A DNA stretch of 64,000 nucleotides, taken from Desulfitobacterium_A nosdiversum. Lineage in GTDB: Bacteria; Bacillota; Desulfitobacteriia; Desulfitobacteriales; Desulfitobacteriaceae. The notes under the pieces are model-generated. The model did not search any database. It was not told the origin of the DNA and saw nothing but the letters and a program-made list of their open reading frames with translations. The stretch spans positions 3,968,001 to 4,032,000 of the forward strand of contig NZ_CP172056.1 in NCBI RefSeq assembly GCF_049860565.1. Direction: 5' to 3'. Each line of letters begins with the position of its first letter. The stretch's first letter is position 1. Positions 8,206 through 15,972 of this stretch are shown here, piece after piece. A program made the position numbers and the translations under genes.

Positions 8206-8724
8206 TTAGCTGGCACTCGCTCCGCTGCTGCTTCCTATCCCGCCATGACTGCCGCTGGATATTCCGCTTTTGGCACTGGAAGACGATGAAGATGAGCCGG
8301 AGCTTGCTGATCCAGATTTCCCCCACGGAGAGCTGCCGACAATTCCTCCAGTGGCTTGAGTATTTGCCGTACCCTTTTCGTCTCCAGCAGACGAAGCCCC
8401 TGAGGATCCTGCCGTTGGATTCTTCACACTCCCCGCTGTTCCTGAGGAAACTCCTGCGTTAAATCCTGAAAAATAACCTGAAGAACGGCCACTAAAAAAA
8501 CCAAATGGGCCAAAAGGACCAAATGGACCGAAAAAACTAGAAAAGAATCCTCCGCTATGATAGTTATTTTCAATAATGGTGGCCCCTGCTCCGTTTGCCG
8601 ACTCCCCATTATTCGTCTGCTGATCCGCCTCTTCTTTGGACATCTCTTTAACCCCATAACTGACAATTCCAACAACAAGAGCTGTGGATAAGAAAATTCC
8701 AACCATTCGTTGTGTCTTGGTCAC
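8206..8724 (-). CDS. Gly/Ser-rich membrane-anchored protein
   Basis: 172 residues: one N-terminal membrane helix or signal anchor (residues 7-25), then an acidic linker, a Phe-Gly-Pro repeat (GPFGPFGPFG, about residues 66-75) and a low-complexity Ser/Gly tail that fills the last 80 residues. No catalytic motif is visible. It lies between the ligase and the conserved unknown in the DUF350 operon with short spacing, so it is probably the cell-surface or membrane partner of that set. The Ser tail suggests an extended extracytoplasmic segment. I do not know its function. Confidence 0.7.
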   Translation of the reverse strand: MTKTQRMVGIFLSTALVVGIVSYGVKEMSKEEADQQTNNGESANGAGATIIENNYHSGGFFSSFFGPFGPFGPFGFFSGRSSGYFSGFNAGVSSGTAGSVKNPTAGSSGASSAGDEKGTANTQATGGIVGSSPWGKSGSASSGSSSSSSSAKSGISSGSHGGIGSSSGASAS

Positions 8725-8767
8725 TTTATCCCCTCCTTTCGCAAAATGTGTCGAATACCTTATTGCT

Positions 8768-9214
8768 TTATTTCGTTTTTTTCATATATAGACTAAAAAC
8801 TTGGCGATCCTCATCAATTTCAAATGAGGTCTTCTCCCATTCAAGGTCTTGGAAATTGATATATTCGCTTACCGCGTAGAGCAGCAAGTCCTGAAGGTTT
8901 CCGAATTCAAGGGTTTTTAAGACCGGATAAGATTCGGCTTCATCAATGTACTCCCGAAGCTCTAAAAGGATGTACCCCATTCCCGAAGTCTGTCCGGGTG
9001 TTGAGCGATTTGGTTTATCCTCAATGGGCTTGACATAAATCACCTGAAGGAATTCCTCATTGGCAGCGGAAGTTCGCTCATAAACAATACCTTCTTTAAC
9101 AAAGTAGTCACATAAGCACCTTGCAATAACCTCTTCTTTCGGTATGCTTTCATACGCAAAAAGAGCAGGAAATCCTTTTTCCTCGTCGAGCAAACGGTAC
9201 TCCAATTGTGCCAT
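8768..9214 (-). CDS. Conserved hypothetical protein, first gene of DUF350 operon
   Basis: 148 residues, acidic and soluble, with no membrane segment. ATG 9214 is chosen because AAGGAG lies seven bases upstream; the ATG two codons earlier abuts the ribosome site. The sequence (YRLLDEEKGFPALFAYES at the start, YILLELREYIDEAESYPVLK in the middle) shows no motif that I recognise. It leads the four-gene operon with the anchored Gly/Ser-rich protein, the glutathionylspermidine-synthase-like ligase and DUF350, so it probably works with them. Confidence 0.7.
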   Translation of the reverse strand: MAQLEYRLLDEEKGFPALFAYESIPKEEVIARCLCDYFVKEGIVYERTSAANEEFLQVIYVKPIEDKPNRSTPGQTSGMGYILLELREYIDEAESYPVLKTLEFGNLQDLLLYAVSEYINFQDLEWEKTSFEIDEDRQVFSLYMKKTK

Positions 9215-9301
9215 CCGCATTCTCCTTTATCGCTTTATCATTTTCATCATTCATTTTCTATTCGTTTATAGCCGCAAATAATCCTCCATTATTGATAAAA
9301 T

Positions 9302-9353
9302 AAAAAAACACCCCGCTCATGGATATAAAAATATCGTTGCATTTGGGGTGTTT
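9302..9353 (-). terminator. Intrinsic terminator after the RluA-family gene
   Basis: AAACACCCC (9306-9314) and GGGGTGTTT (9345-9353) pair exactly; read on the minus strand the hairpin is followed by a T-run. It lies just past the stop of the pseudouridine synthase gene. Confidence 0.75.
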
Positions 9354-9362
9354 CCTCTCGTC

Positions 9363-10274
9363 TTAAAATAAACTTAAAAATTCCTTAGGAATCTCAGTCT
9401 CAAACCGAAGGTTCTCGCCTGTTATCGGATGACAAAAGGCAAGTACACGCGCATGAAGTCCTAACCGTCGAAGCGGGTTCTTGGTTGAACCGTATTTTTT
9501 GTCACCGATTATCGGATGACCGATGTCCTGCATATGAACGCGAATCTGGTTCTTGCGTCCTGTTTCAAGTTTAACCTCAAGCATTGAGTAATTTCTATTC
9601 TTCTTAAGAACTTTATAATGGGTAATTGCCTTCTGCCCTCCATTCGGAGTCAAGCTTGAATACATAATTAACGATTTACTTTCCTTTAACCAAGAAGTAA
9701 TTGTCCCTTCCGGTTCCGCGACAGTGCCTTCCGTAAGAGCAATATAGCTCCGTTCGTCGACTGCTTCCTTCCAATCCTCTTGCAGTAATTTTTTGACCTT
9801 CTCGCTTTTGGCAAAGAGCATGACTCCTGATGTATCTCGATCCAGGCGATGAACAATGAATATCCGGTTTTTAGGGTCTATCTTCTTCACATGATCACTT
9901 AAAATACTGTATGCCGTTTGTACTCGTTCTCTGGCGGTAGCCATGGAAAGGAGCCCTGCTTCTTTAATAACAACAATGAGATGATCATCTTCAAAAAGGA
10001 TTTCAAGCTGTTGAGGCTGATTCTCCCCCCGGATCTTGTTCCAAAGCACCGATACCTTTTGCCCGATTTGAAGGGGATAATTATATTGAGATACGATTTT
10101 ATCATCTACCTGTATTTGATGATGAGCAAGAAGAGATTTTATATTATTTCGGCTCTGTTTAGGCAATTGCTGAATCAGAAATTGCATCAATTCCATCGTT
10201 TCAGCAACTTCGAAAGAGGTCGGTTGGACCTTCCTCCTCTTGTGATTATACGTATCGTTTGAAGTTTGCATCAT
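9363..10274 (-). CDS. RluA-family 23S rRNA pseudouridine synthase
   Basis: 303 residues; converts specific uridines of rRNA (or tRNA) to pseudouridine. An S4-type RNA-binding segment occupies residues 25-80 (LPKQSRNNIKSLLAHHQIQV), followed by the catalytic domain with the signature HRLDRDTSGVMLFAKS around residue 142, which contains the catalytic Asp. The C-terminal motif IGDKKYGS near residue 258 is also typical. RluD and several paralogues share this layout, so the target uridine cannot be assigned. Transcribed alone and ended by the hairpin at 9302-9353. Confidence 0.9.
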   Translation of the reverse strand: MMQTSNDTYNHKRRKVQPTSFEVAETMELMQFLIQQLPKQSRNNIKSLLAHHQIQVDDKIVSQYNYPLQIGQKVSVLWNKIRGENQPQQLEILFEDDHLIVVIKEAGLLSMATARERVQTAYSILSDHVKKIDPKNRIFIVHRLDRDTSGVMLFAKSEKVKKLLQEDWKEAVDERSYIALTEGTVAEPEGTITSWLKESKSLIMYSSLTPNGGQKAITHYKVLKKNRNYSMLEVKLETGRKNQIRVHMQDIGHPIIGDKKYGSTKNPLRRLGLHARVLAFCHPITGENLRFETEIPKEFLSLF

Positions 10275-10412
10275 ACTACCCCTTAATCTTGACTTTGCAG
10301 CAACTTAAATTTATCTTTGCTTCTATTTTTATTATAGCTAAACCCTTTCGAAAGAGTCAAACTACTCCCAGTCGCTATAACCCCCTTTACTCAGATCAAT
10401 ACATAAATAGAT

Positions 10413-10443
10413 AATCGGTTGGAAGAAACTCCTCCAACCGATT
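10413..10443 (-). terminator. Probable terminator after the AhpD-like gene
   Basis: AATCGGTTGGA (10413-10423) pairs with TCCAACCGATT (10433-10443). The T-tract on the minus side is weak, so termination strength is uncertain. Confidence 0.5.
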
Positions 10444-10490
10444 TTAATACTCTATCGAAATTGAACAGTAATAAAATTTGATTATCCTTC

Positions 10491-10871
10491 TTATTTTTCC
10501 GGTTTTATAAGCATCCCATTGTTAAAATGATTCATTGAGCCGACTAAATCAATAACCGAGATGATTTCCACCAATTGTTTATCCGTAAATCCGGCTGCCT
10601 TAAGCTGTTGGGAATACATCGTAATGCACATTTCACAGTTGTTGAGAACGGAGACTGCATAAGCAATCGCGAGCTTTGTACTCTTAGGCAATTCTGGTGA
10701 ACCCATAACGGTTTGCATTTTTTGTAAAACCATCTTCATATACTCCGGATGATTGGCCATTGCCTGGAAGGTCGTAGGTACTGCTCCGCCTGTTACCTGT
10801 TTTACTTGTTCGTAGGTCGCTTTTATTTCCCCTTCAGCCTCTTGCTCTGAAACTAATTTTACATAAGTCAT
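10491..10871 (-). CDS. Carboxymuconolactone decarboxylase/AhpD-family protein
   Basis: 126 residues. The start is ATG 10871, which has GGAGGATTTTATA upstream; a longer frame with 14 more codons lacks a ribosome site. AhpD-family proteins use a CxxC pair for peroxide reduction or disulfide chemistry; here it is NNCEMC around residue 80. The usual downstream His (C-x3-H) is Tyr here (CITMY), so classical AhpD proton relay may be altered. The protein is small and soluble and its gene stands alone between two terminators. A role in oxidative defence is inferred from family only. Confidence 0.85.
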   Translation of the reverse strand: MTYVKLVSEQEAEGEIKATYEQVKQVTGGAVPTTFQAMANHPEYMKMVLQKMQTVMGSPELPKSTKLAIAYAVSVLNNCEMCITMYSQQLKAAGFTDKQLVEIISVIDLVGSMNHFNNGMLIKPEK

Positions 10872-11020
10872 TATAAAATCCTCCTTCAATTTTCCATCTA
10901 AATTCTGCCCCATAATTCATGAATACATTTTCTTTTTATACCTATACCAGGTATGCCTATATTATATTATAAGAGCAATCCTGACGCAAGAAAGATTTTT
11001 GACATTTAATAATAATCAGC

Positions 11021-11052
11021 AAAAAAAGGATTGGAAGAATTTCTTCCAATCC
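11021..11052 (-). terminator. Intrinsic terminator after aroF
   Basis: GGATTGGAAGAA (11028-11039) pairs exactly with TTCTTCCAATCC (11041-11052), then a run of seven T on the minus strand. Confidence 0.85.
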
Positions 11053-11058
11053 CTAGCC

Positions 11059-12183
11059 TTAAATTACTCGTTCTGATTTCTCCGCCTCTTTGCCTTCTAA
11101 CTGGAGCTGAATGGAACGATCGAAAATCAATGGATAAATAGCTTGAATAAGATCAACCGGACATTCTACTTTCTGCGCCCATGCCTGAAGCGCTTGAATA
11201 ATTTCGTGTTCTCTTTTACCATCTCGAATCTGACCCATCCTTTTTTGTTTACCGATTTCTTGCGCTGTTTTCATTCGTTCTCCAAGCAGCTCAATAATTT
11301 CTCGATCAATTCGGTCAATCTTGTTTCTTAATAGCACTAAATCATTGGCCTGTTTATCAAAGGAATTAGAGCGAATCAGTTTACGGCCCACGGCCTTAGC
11401 TACGGATACCAGTTCCTCAGCAAGTTGGTTGAATTGTTCAGGTGTTAAAGATTGTATTCCATCACTCATTGCCGCATCCGGATTAGGATGAACCTCGATG
11501 AGCAAGCCGTCAGCTCCTGCAGCGATAGCTCCTTTGGCCAAAGAGGGAATGAGATCTCTTCTTCCTGCTGCATGGCTCGGATCAATGATGATAGGCAGAT
11601 GAGATAATTCTTTGACTAAGCTTACTGCACTTAAATCAAGAGTATTTCTCGTACTGGGCTCATACGTCCGGATCCCTCGTTCACAGAGAATCACTTGAGA
11701 ATTTCCACCTGCTAAGATATACTCTGCTGCATTCAGCCATTCCTCAATCGTTGCTGCTAAGCCTCGTTTTAAAACAACAGGCTTTCGTAACTCGCCAATG
11801 CGCTTCAAAAGTTGGAAGTTCTGCATATTGCGTGACCCAATCTGTAAAATATCGATGCGATCCATAATCAGCTCTAAACTCGCTTCATCGACAACCTCTG
11901 TAATTGTCAGCAAGCCGTGTTCCGCGGCGGCTTCTGCTAAATAATTAACTCCTTCTTCTCCCAACCCCTGAAAACTATAAGGAGAAGTACGTGGTTTGAA
12001 CACGCCTCCGCGTAACACTTGCCCACCAGCCTCTTTAACCGCTTTAGCAGCTTCACGCATTTGAGTCTCTGATTCTACCGCACAGGGGCCGCCCATAAGC
12101 ACGACTTCTTTACCGCCAATCACCGTATCCTTAATTTGAATCTTTGTTCTTTCCTCTTTTAAACCCACTAATGGTAAATTCAT
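11059..12183 (-). CDS. aroF: Bifunctional DAHP synthase / chorismate mutase
   Basis: 374 residues. The N-terminal part (1-265) is a type I-beta 3-deoxy-7-phosphoheptulonate synthase that condenses PEP and erythrose-4-phosphate, first step of the shikimate pathway: GGPCAVESE, GGVFKPRTSPYSFQG and IIDPSHAAGRRD are clear signatures. The C-terminal 90 residues (LVLLRNKIDRIDREIIELL onward, with ERMKTAQEIGKQK) form an AroQ chorismate mutase domain, which may also serve as the feedback sensor. The mutase at the C-terminus is the reverse of the Bacillus AroA order. The gene is preceded by two T-box leaders, so expression should respond to uncharged tRNA for an aromatic amino acid. Confidence 0.95.
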   Translation of the reverse strand: MNLPLVGLKEERTKIQIKDTVIGGKEVVLMGGPCAVESETQMREAAKAVKEAGGQVLRGGVFKPRTSPYSFQGLGEEGVNYLAEAAAEHGLLTITEVVDEASLELIMDRIDILQIGSRNMQNFQLLKRIGELRKPVVLKRGLAATIEEWLNAAEYILAGGNSQVILCERGIRTYEPSTRNTLDLSAVSLVKELSHLPIIIDPSHAAGRRDLIPSLAKGAIAAGADGLLIEVHPNPDAAMSDGIQSLTPEQFNQLAEELVSVAKAVGRKLIRSNSFDKQANDLVLLRNKIDRIDREIIELLGERMKTAQEIGKQKRMGQIRDGKREHEIIQALQAWAQKVECPVDLIQAIYPLIFDRSIQLQLEGKEAEKSERVI

Positions 12184-12199
12184 TGTTCATTTCCTCCTT

Positions 12200-12400
12200 T
12201 TAACAGCAGCATTCTATAATATTGTCCACGGTTTATCCCTGCTGGGACGAAAGCCGTGGACTTCCGCGTTACCACCCAATTTGACCTTTTGGTCCTCTCA
12301 CGAGAATACGAGAAATAAACTGACTTATCAAGTCGTCAAGGGATGTTCAAAAGCAAAAGCTGTTCTTACCTTGCCCTGCTGCACTTAAAGCATGCATCAC
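12200..12400 (-). ncRNA. T-box leader II (short), proximal to aroF
   Basis: The minus strand reads TTGGGTGGTAACGCGG (complement at 12264-12279), the T-box antiterminator sequence, followed by a terminator hairpin with GTCCACGG/CCGTGGAC arms (12224-12231 with 12254-12261) and AATATTAT. Only about 130 bases separate it from the terminator of the upstream T-box, too few for a full stem I, so it may be a shortened or decayed copy. I could not find a specifier loop. Confidence 0.7.
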
Positions 12401-12401
12401 A

Positions 12402-12660
12402 GGAAAATAAAAAACTTCTCATCCCTAATAGGGACGAGAAGCTGCTCTCGCGTTACCACCCAACTTAGCCACAAGGGCTCACTCGATAAGGTACAGGTTA
12501 TATCCGATACCCTCTTTTTTTAACGGAAAAGACCCGTCCAAGCTTACTATCTGTTCAGCCGGCTGCTCAGGAGGGAACTTCAGTTATTTACACCATAGAA
12601 AAGCTTTCAGTCAGCGGCTCTTCCTCCCTGAAAAGTGACTATAACGTACTTTACTCCATC
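12402..12660 (-). ncRNA. T-box leader I (full length), distal to aroF
   Basis: A complete T-box: stem I region, the antiterminator TTGGGTGGTAACGCG (complement 12449-12463) and a strong terminator CTTCTCGTCCC/GGGATGAGAAG (12415-12441) with TTTTTT. Aligning with the Trp T-box at 14.7 kb by the shared AAG-NNN-5nt-TGAG pattern puts TTC (Phe) at the specifier position; this is a tentative reading. It makes aromatic amino acid control of aroF likely. Confidence 0.85.
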
Positions 12661-12694
12661 ATTGCATTTAAAAAGAATATTTAACCTTTGATCT

Positions 12695-12723
12695 ATTATA
12701 TACTAGCATCCTTCAAATGGCAA
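12695..12723 (-). promoter_or_regulatory. Sigma-A promoter of the aroF leader
   Basis: On the minus strand, TTGCCA and TATAAT are separated by 17 bases (complements 12718-12723 and 12695-12700). It lies just upstream of T-box leader I. Confidence 0.65.
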
Positions 12724-12791
12724 CTCAAAAGTCCTTCACTCACCCTATTTTTATTTATTACCTTTTTTATTAACATGTTCAAAATTCAAAA

Positions 12792-13385
12792 TCAAACTTT
12801 GTTTTCTGCTTTAAATGCTTTAACAGCCCTGCTGATTTCTTTAAAGTCCTCCCAGGCAGGCCGCTTAAGATTCGAATTTCTAAGAATTGCTGCGGGATGA
12901 TACGTTGGCATCATTTGAACACCACCCCGTTCAAACCATTGGCCATGCACCTGATTCATCTTAAGATCTGGTGCAAGTATTCCATGCGTTGCCGCTAAGC
13001 CCAGCAAAACCATGAAATGCGGACGCAAGATTCGAAATTGATCTCTCAGCCATGGAAGACAATACTTCATCTCCTCGAGGGTTGGGGTGCGATTGTTAGC
13101 CGGACGGCATTTAACAATATTCGTAATATAGACTGTATTCCGGGGCAACTCTACGGCCTCAAGAATGCGGTCTAGAAGTTGTCCCGCCTTGCCTACAAAC
13201 GGCCGGCCCAATTCATCCTCCGTTTGTCCTGGTCCTTCACCCACAAAGACTATTGGCGAAAGAGGATCACCTTCTCCAAATACAACTCCCTGACAGCCTG
13301 CCCGCAGGTGGCAATTTTGACAAGCCAAGGTTTCAGCTTTTAAGCTGTTCAGTTGTTCGACTTTTGGATCAAGCTCATTGTCCAT
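12792..13385 (-). CDS. Type-4 uracil-DNA glycosylase
   Basis: 197 residues of the iron-sulfur family 4 UDG, which excises uracil from DNA. Cysteines C22, C25 (LACQNCHLRAGC), C93 (VKCRPANNRTP) and C109 (MKYCLPWL) fit the four [4Fe-4S] ligands. The active-site block VFVGEGPGQTEDELGRPFVG and the C-terminal PTYHPAAILRN (motif with catalytic His) are intact. The gene lies upstream of the aroF leader on the same strand, about 70 bases from the aroF promoter, with no obvious terminator between; it is probably transcribed on its own. Confidence 0.93.
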   Translation of the reverse strand: MDNELDPKVEQLNSLKAETLACQNCHLRAGCQGVVFGEGDPLSPIVFVGEGPGQTEDELGRPFVGKAGQLLDRILEAVELPRNTVYITNIVKCRPANNRTPTLEEMKYCLPWLRDQFRILRPHFMVLLGLAATHGILAPDLKMNQVHGQWFERGGVQMMPTYHPAAILRNSNLKRPAWEDFKEISRAVKAFKAENKV

Positions 13386-13524
13386 AAGTATTCCCTCTTT
13401 TAAATTTTCTAATAAAAGTTATTTCTCGTTTAGATCACTATTTCCTTCCTGTATTTGATAAAGAATCCGCAAGAAGCTATCACTTTTCCTGCGGATATAA
13501 ATTTTAGTATTGATTATTTGATCT

Positions 13525-14535
13525 CTACTTTTGGGTTTCAACAATTTGGAATGCTTGTTTGACAATATCTTCTGGGAAAGTGATTCCCAAGGCATTAGCT
13601 GTATCCTTATTCAAATAAATACTCATCTTGTCCATAGTCTTAACAGGAATATCACCCGGCTTTTTGCCATTTAAGATTTCAACGCCCATATCAGCCGTTT
13701 CTTTACCCAAAGTAGTATAATTGATTCCGTTGGTAGCTAAACCCCCGTCACGAACTAACGAATCCGCTGTAACATAGACGGGAATCTTAGCTTTGATTGC
13801 AATTTGGGAAACGGTAGGCATTGCCGTTGCAACCGTATTGTCATTAGGAATTAGAATTGCATCCACTTTTCCAACGAGTGAACTTGCAGCTTGTTGAACT
13901 TCTGCGGAAGATGTTATGGGTGCTTCTACGAGAGTAATGTTATTTTTGGCAACATAATCTTTCAAGTCTTTTATAATAAAAGCGGAATTGGATTCGCCTG
14001 GATTATAAATTGTCCCAAGCTTTTTAATGTTCGGCGTAATTTTCTGAGCAAGATCCATTACTTTGTCAGCAGATACGGCATTTGATGTACCTGTGATATT
14101 GCCGCCCGGTTTTTCAAAATTACTAACAACTCCGGCTCCAATTGGATCAAGAACAGATGCAAAGAGAATAGGAATATCCTTTGTTTCGCTGGCTACAGCT
14201 TGGGCTGAAGGCGTTGCGACAGCAATGATCAGATCGTATTTGCCGTTGACGAACTTTTTAGCCATAGTTTTGAGGTTCGATTGATCTCCTTGAGCATTCT
14301 GATAATCAATCGTGATATTCTCGCCATCTTTAAAGCCTTTATCACTTAACTCTTTGACAATAGCTTCTCTAATTTCATTCAGTGAGGGATGCTCAACAAC
14401 CTGTAAAATTCCAATCTTTTTCTTCGTCTGATTCTTTGAAGCAGATTGAGTCGTGTTCGAGGAACATGCCGTTAAAGAAAGCATCAACAGCAGGGATACC
14501 ACAACCGCTAGCATTTGAGATAATTTCTTTTTCAT
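13525..14535 (-). CDS. trpX: TrpX-like ABC transporter substrate-binding lipoprotein
   Basis: 336 residues of the DUF534/ABC_sub_bind family. A signal peptide ends in the lipobox LSLTAC (Cys 24), so the mature protein is a lipoprotein on the outer face of the membrane. The fold is typical (KKIGILQVVEHPSLNEIREA, then LIIAVATPSAQAVASETKDI). The upstream T-box has TGG at the specifier position, which points to tryptophan, matching the known trpXYZ uptake systems. No permease or ATPase gene follows: the neighbours are UDG and the T-box. The protein therefore either uses a transporter encoded elsewhere or is a remnant. Tryptophan as ligand is inferred from regulation. Confidence 0.85.
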   Translation of the reverse strand: MKKKLSQMLAVVVSLLLMLSLTACSSNTTQSASKNQTKKKIGILQVVEHPSLNEIREAIVKELSDKGFKDGENITIDYQNAQGDQSNLKTMAKKFVNGKYDLIIAVATPSAQAVASETKDIPILFASVLDPIGAGVVSNFEKPGGNITGTSNAVSADKVMDLAQKITPNIKKLGTIYNPGESNSAFIIKDLKDYVAKNNITLVEAPITSSAEVQQAASSLVGKVDAILIPNDNTVATAMPTVSQIAIKAKIPVYVTADSLVRDGGLATNGINYTTLGKETADMGVEILNGKKPGDIPVKTMDKMSIYLNKDTANALGITFPEDIVKQAFQIVETQK

Positions 14536-14625
14536 TGAAGAATCCTCCTATAATTTATATTTGTTTCGGGTTCTTCTCTGCAATCCTATTCATCCGCGGT
14601 TATGAATAGAAAACAGGTTCGTACC

Positions 14626-14885
14626 TAAAAAATAAACGCCTGCCCCTTAAATAAAGGACAGGCGTATAACCTGCGGTACCACCTTAATTAATGCACCATT
14701 AGCGCATTCACTTTGCAGAGTGCCATCACACCCTTAGCCCAATAACGCTGGCTTTGCGTCAAAAGCTACTCAAACCACGGTTTTTTCGCTTTGCCCTCAG
14801 GGGTCCACTTATCCGATCCGTACCTGCCGAGCTTCCACCTATCCCGGCTCTCTCTAAGGTCGTTCTCCGGTTTTACTTCCCTATC
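14626..14885 (-). ncRNA. Tryptophan T-box leader
   Basis: On the minus strand the order is stem I (AGAGAGCCGGG), the specifier loop AAG-TGG-ACCCC-TGAG with TGG = Trp, the T-box AAGGTGGTACCGCA (complement 14672-14685), and a terminator GCCTGTCCTT/AAGGGGCAGGC (14638-14663) followed by a T-rich stretch. Uncharged tRNA-Trp should permit read-through into the binding-protein gene. Confidence 0.9.
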
Positions 14886-14899
14886 ATCAGTGTACTATT

Positions 14900-14928
14900 A
14901 CAATATCACCAAGGTTAGAAAAATTCAA
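14900..14928 (-). promoter_or_regulatory. Promoter of the Trp T-box transcript
   Basis: TTGAAT and TATTGT on the minus strand, 17 bases apart (complements 14923-14928 and 14900-14905), just upstream of the T-box. Confidence 0.55.
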
Positions 14929-14967
14929 TAGCTTTTATCTTTTTTAAATTTATTTCCCATACCCGCC

Positions 14968-15729
14968 CTATTTTATCCCCGTATAAATGAAGATGGCATC
15001 CCGCAGAAATGCTGCGGCACCAGGCTGTCTCTCATCATAATAGGCTGTAAACCGAGGGTCATCAACATACATCTGAGCGACTCCGGCATGAGCCTCTTTC
15101 GAGTAGCTCTCCCAATAATAGCATAACCACTGCCGATGAAGATCCGCTGCCTTTTGTGCTAATTCACCTGCAGGATCGCCTGTCTTAAAAGCAGTATAAA
15201 GCGTTTCATTGACTTCTTCTCTAAGCCGATTAACTTCATCAAACTGTTCTTCGGTCATCCCTTTGATCTTTTGATTAGATGCATCAGCTGCTTTATCCCC
15301 ATATTTTTCGCGAACCTCTTTACCATACTTTGTCTCGTTATCTTCAATAAGTCTTTGCTTAAAGCCTTCAAACTTTTCTTGATCAGTCATTTTAATTCCC
15401 CCCTCTGTTGCGGCAATCGTTTTATCAACATTAGAAATCAGCTGATCGAGCTGTTCCCTTTTTTCAAGCAATTTCACCCGATGTTCTTGAAGGGCCTTAA
15501 TTCGATCAAAAGAAGGTGATTCAAGAATGGCTTTGATCTGCTCCAATTCAACTCCTAACTCACGGTAAAATAAAATGTTCTGTAATCGGTCTACTTCCGT
15601 TTGACCATAGATTCGATATCCTGAAGAATTCACGCGTGCTGGTTTAAGAATTCCAATCTCATCATAATAGCGTAAGGTTCTCGTACTGACACCTGCAATT
15701 TGACTTAATTTCCGAACTGTATATTCCAT
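14968..15729 (-). CDS. MerR-family regulator with TipAS-type effector domain
   Basis: 253 residues from ATG 15729, which has GAAGGAGGG upstream; a longer frame to 15762 would run through the promoter. Residues 1-70 are the MerR winged helix (YTVRKLSQIAGVSTRTLRYY, then ILKPARVNSSGYRIY), residues 75-110 a coiled coil, and residues 115-253 a TipAS/thiopeptide-recognition-like domain (MTDQEKFEGFKQRLIEDN to the C-terminus). TipAS domains bind structurally diverse antibiotics. A MerR-type operator lies in its own promoter, so it controls itself; other targets are not adjacent. Confidence 0.93.
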   Translation of the reverse strand: MEYTVRKLSQIAGVSTRTLRYYDEIGILKPARVNSSGYRIYGQTEVDRLQNILFYRELGVELEQIKAILESPSFDRIKALQEHRVKLLEKREQLDQLISNVDKTIAATEGGIKMTDQEKFEGFKQRLIEDNETKYGKEVREKYGDKAADASNQKIKGMTEEQFDEVNRLREEVNETLYTAFKTGDPAGELAQKAADLHRQWLCYYWESYSKEAHAGVAQMYVDDPRFTAYYDERQPGAAAFLRDAIFIYTGIK

Positions 15730-15753
15730 TCGCTCACCCTCCTTACAAAAACC

Positions 15754-15784
15754 AATATACACCTTGACGCAGCGTCAAAGTAAA
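15754..15784 (-). promoter_or_regulatory. MerR-type promoter/operator with 19-bp spacer
   Basis: On the minus strand TTTACT and TATATT flank a 19-base spacer that contains the inverted repeat TTGACGC-T-GCGTCAA. The over-long spacer filled by a dyad is the hallmark of MerR-activated promoters and supports autoregulation of the gene at 14968-15729. Confidence 0.8.
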
Positions 15785-15818
15785 GAGGAAAACAGCAAAA
15801 ATCAGACATCTAAATAAG

Positions 15819-15838
15819 TTTTTCAAATTTTTGAAAAA
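15819..15838. promoter_or_regulatory. Perfect inverted repeat upstream of kinase
   Basis: TTTTTCAAA (15819-15827) and TTTGAAAAA (15830-15838) are exact complements around TT, in the 190-base gap between the MerR promoter and the kinase. Candidate operator; regulator unknown. Confidence 0.35.
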
Positions 15839-15972
15839 ATATTTGGTAATTCAAGAATTTTGGAATAGGAATTTCAGAAAAAATGTAGAAATAATGGAAA
15901 TAAATAGGACCAATGGCCCATGACCTATGTCAAGTATCTCTTTCAAATGAAATTGGTTGTGGAGGCGAACAG

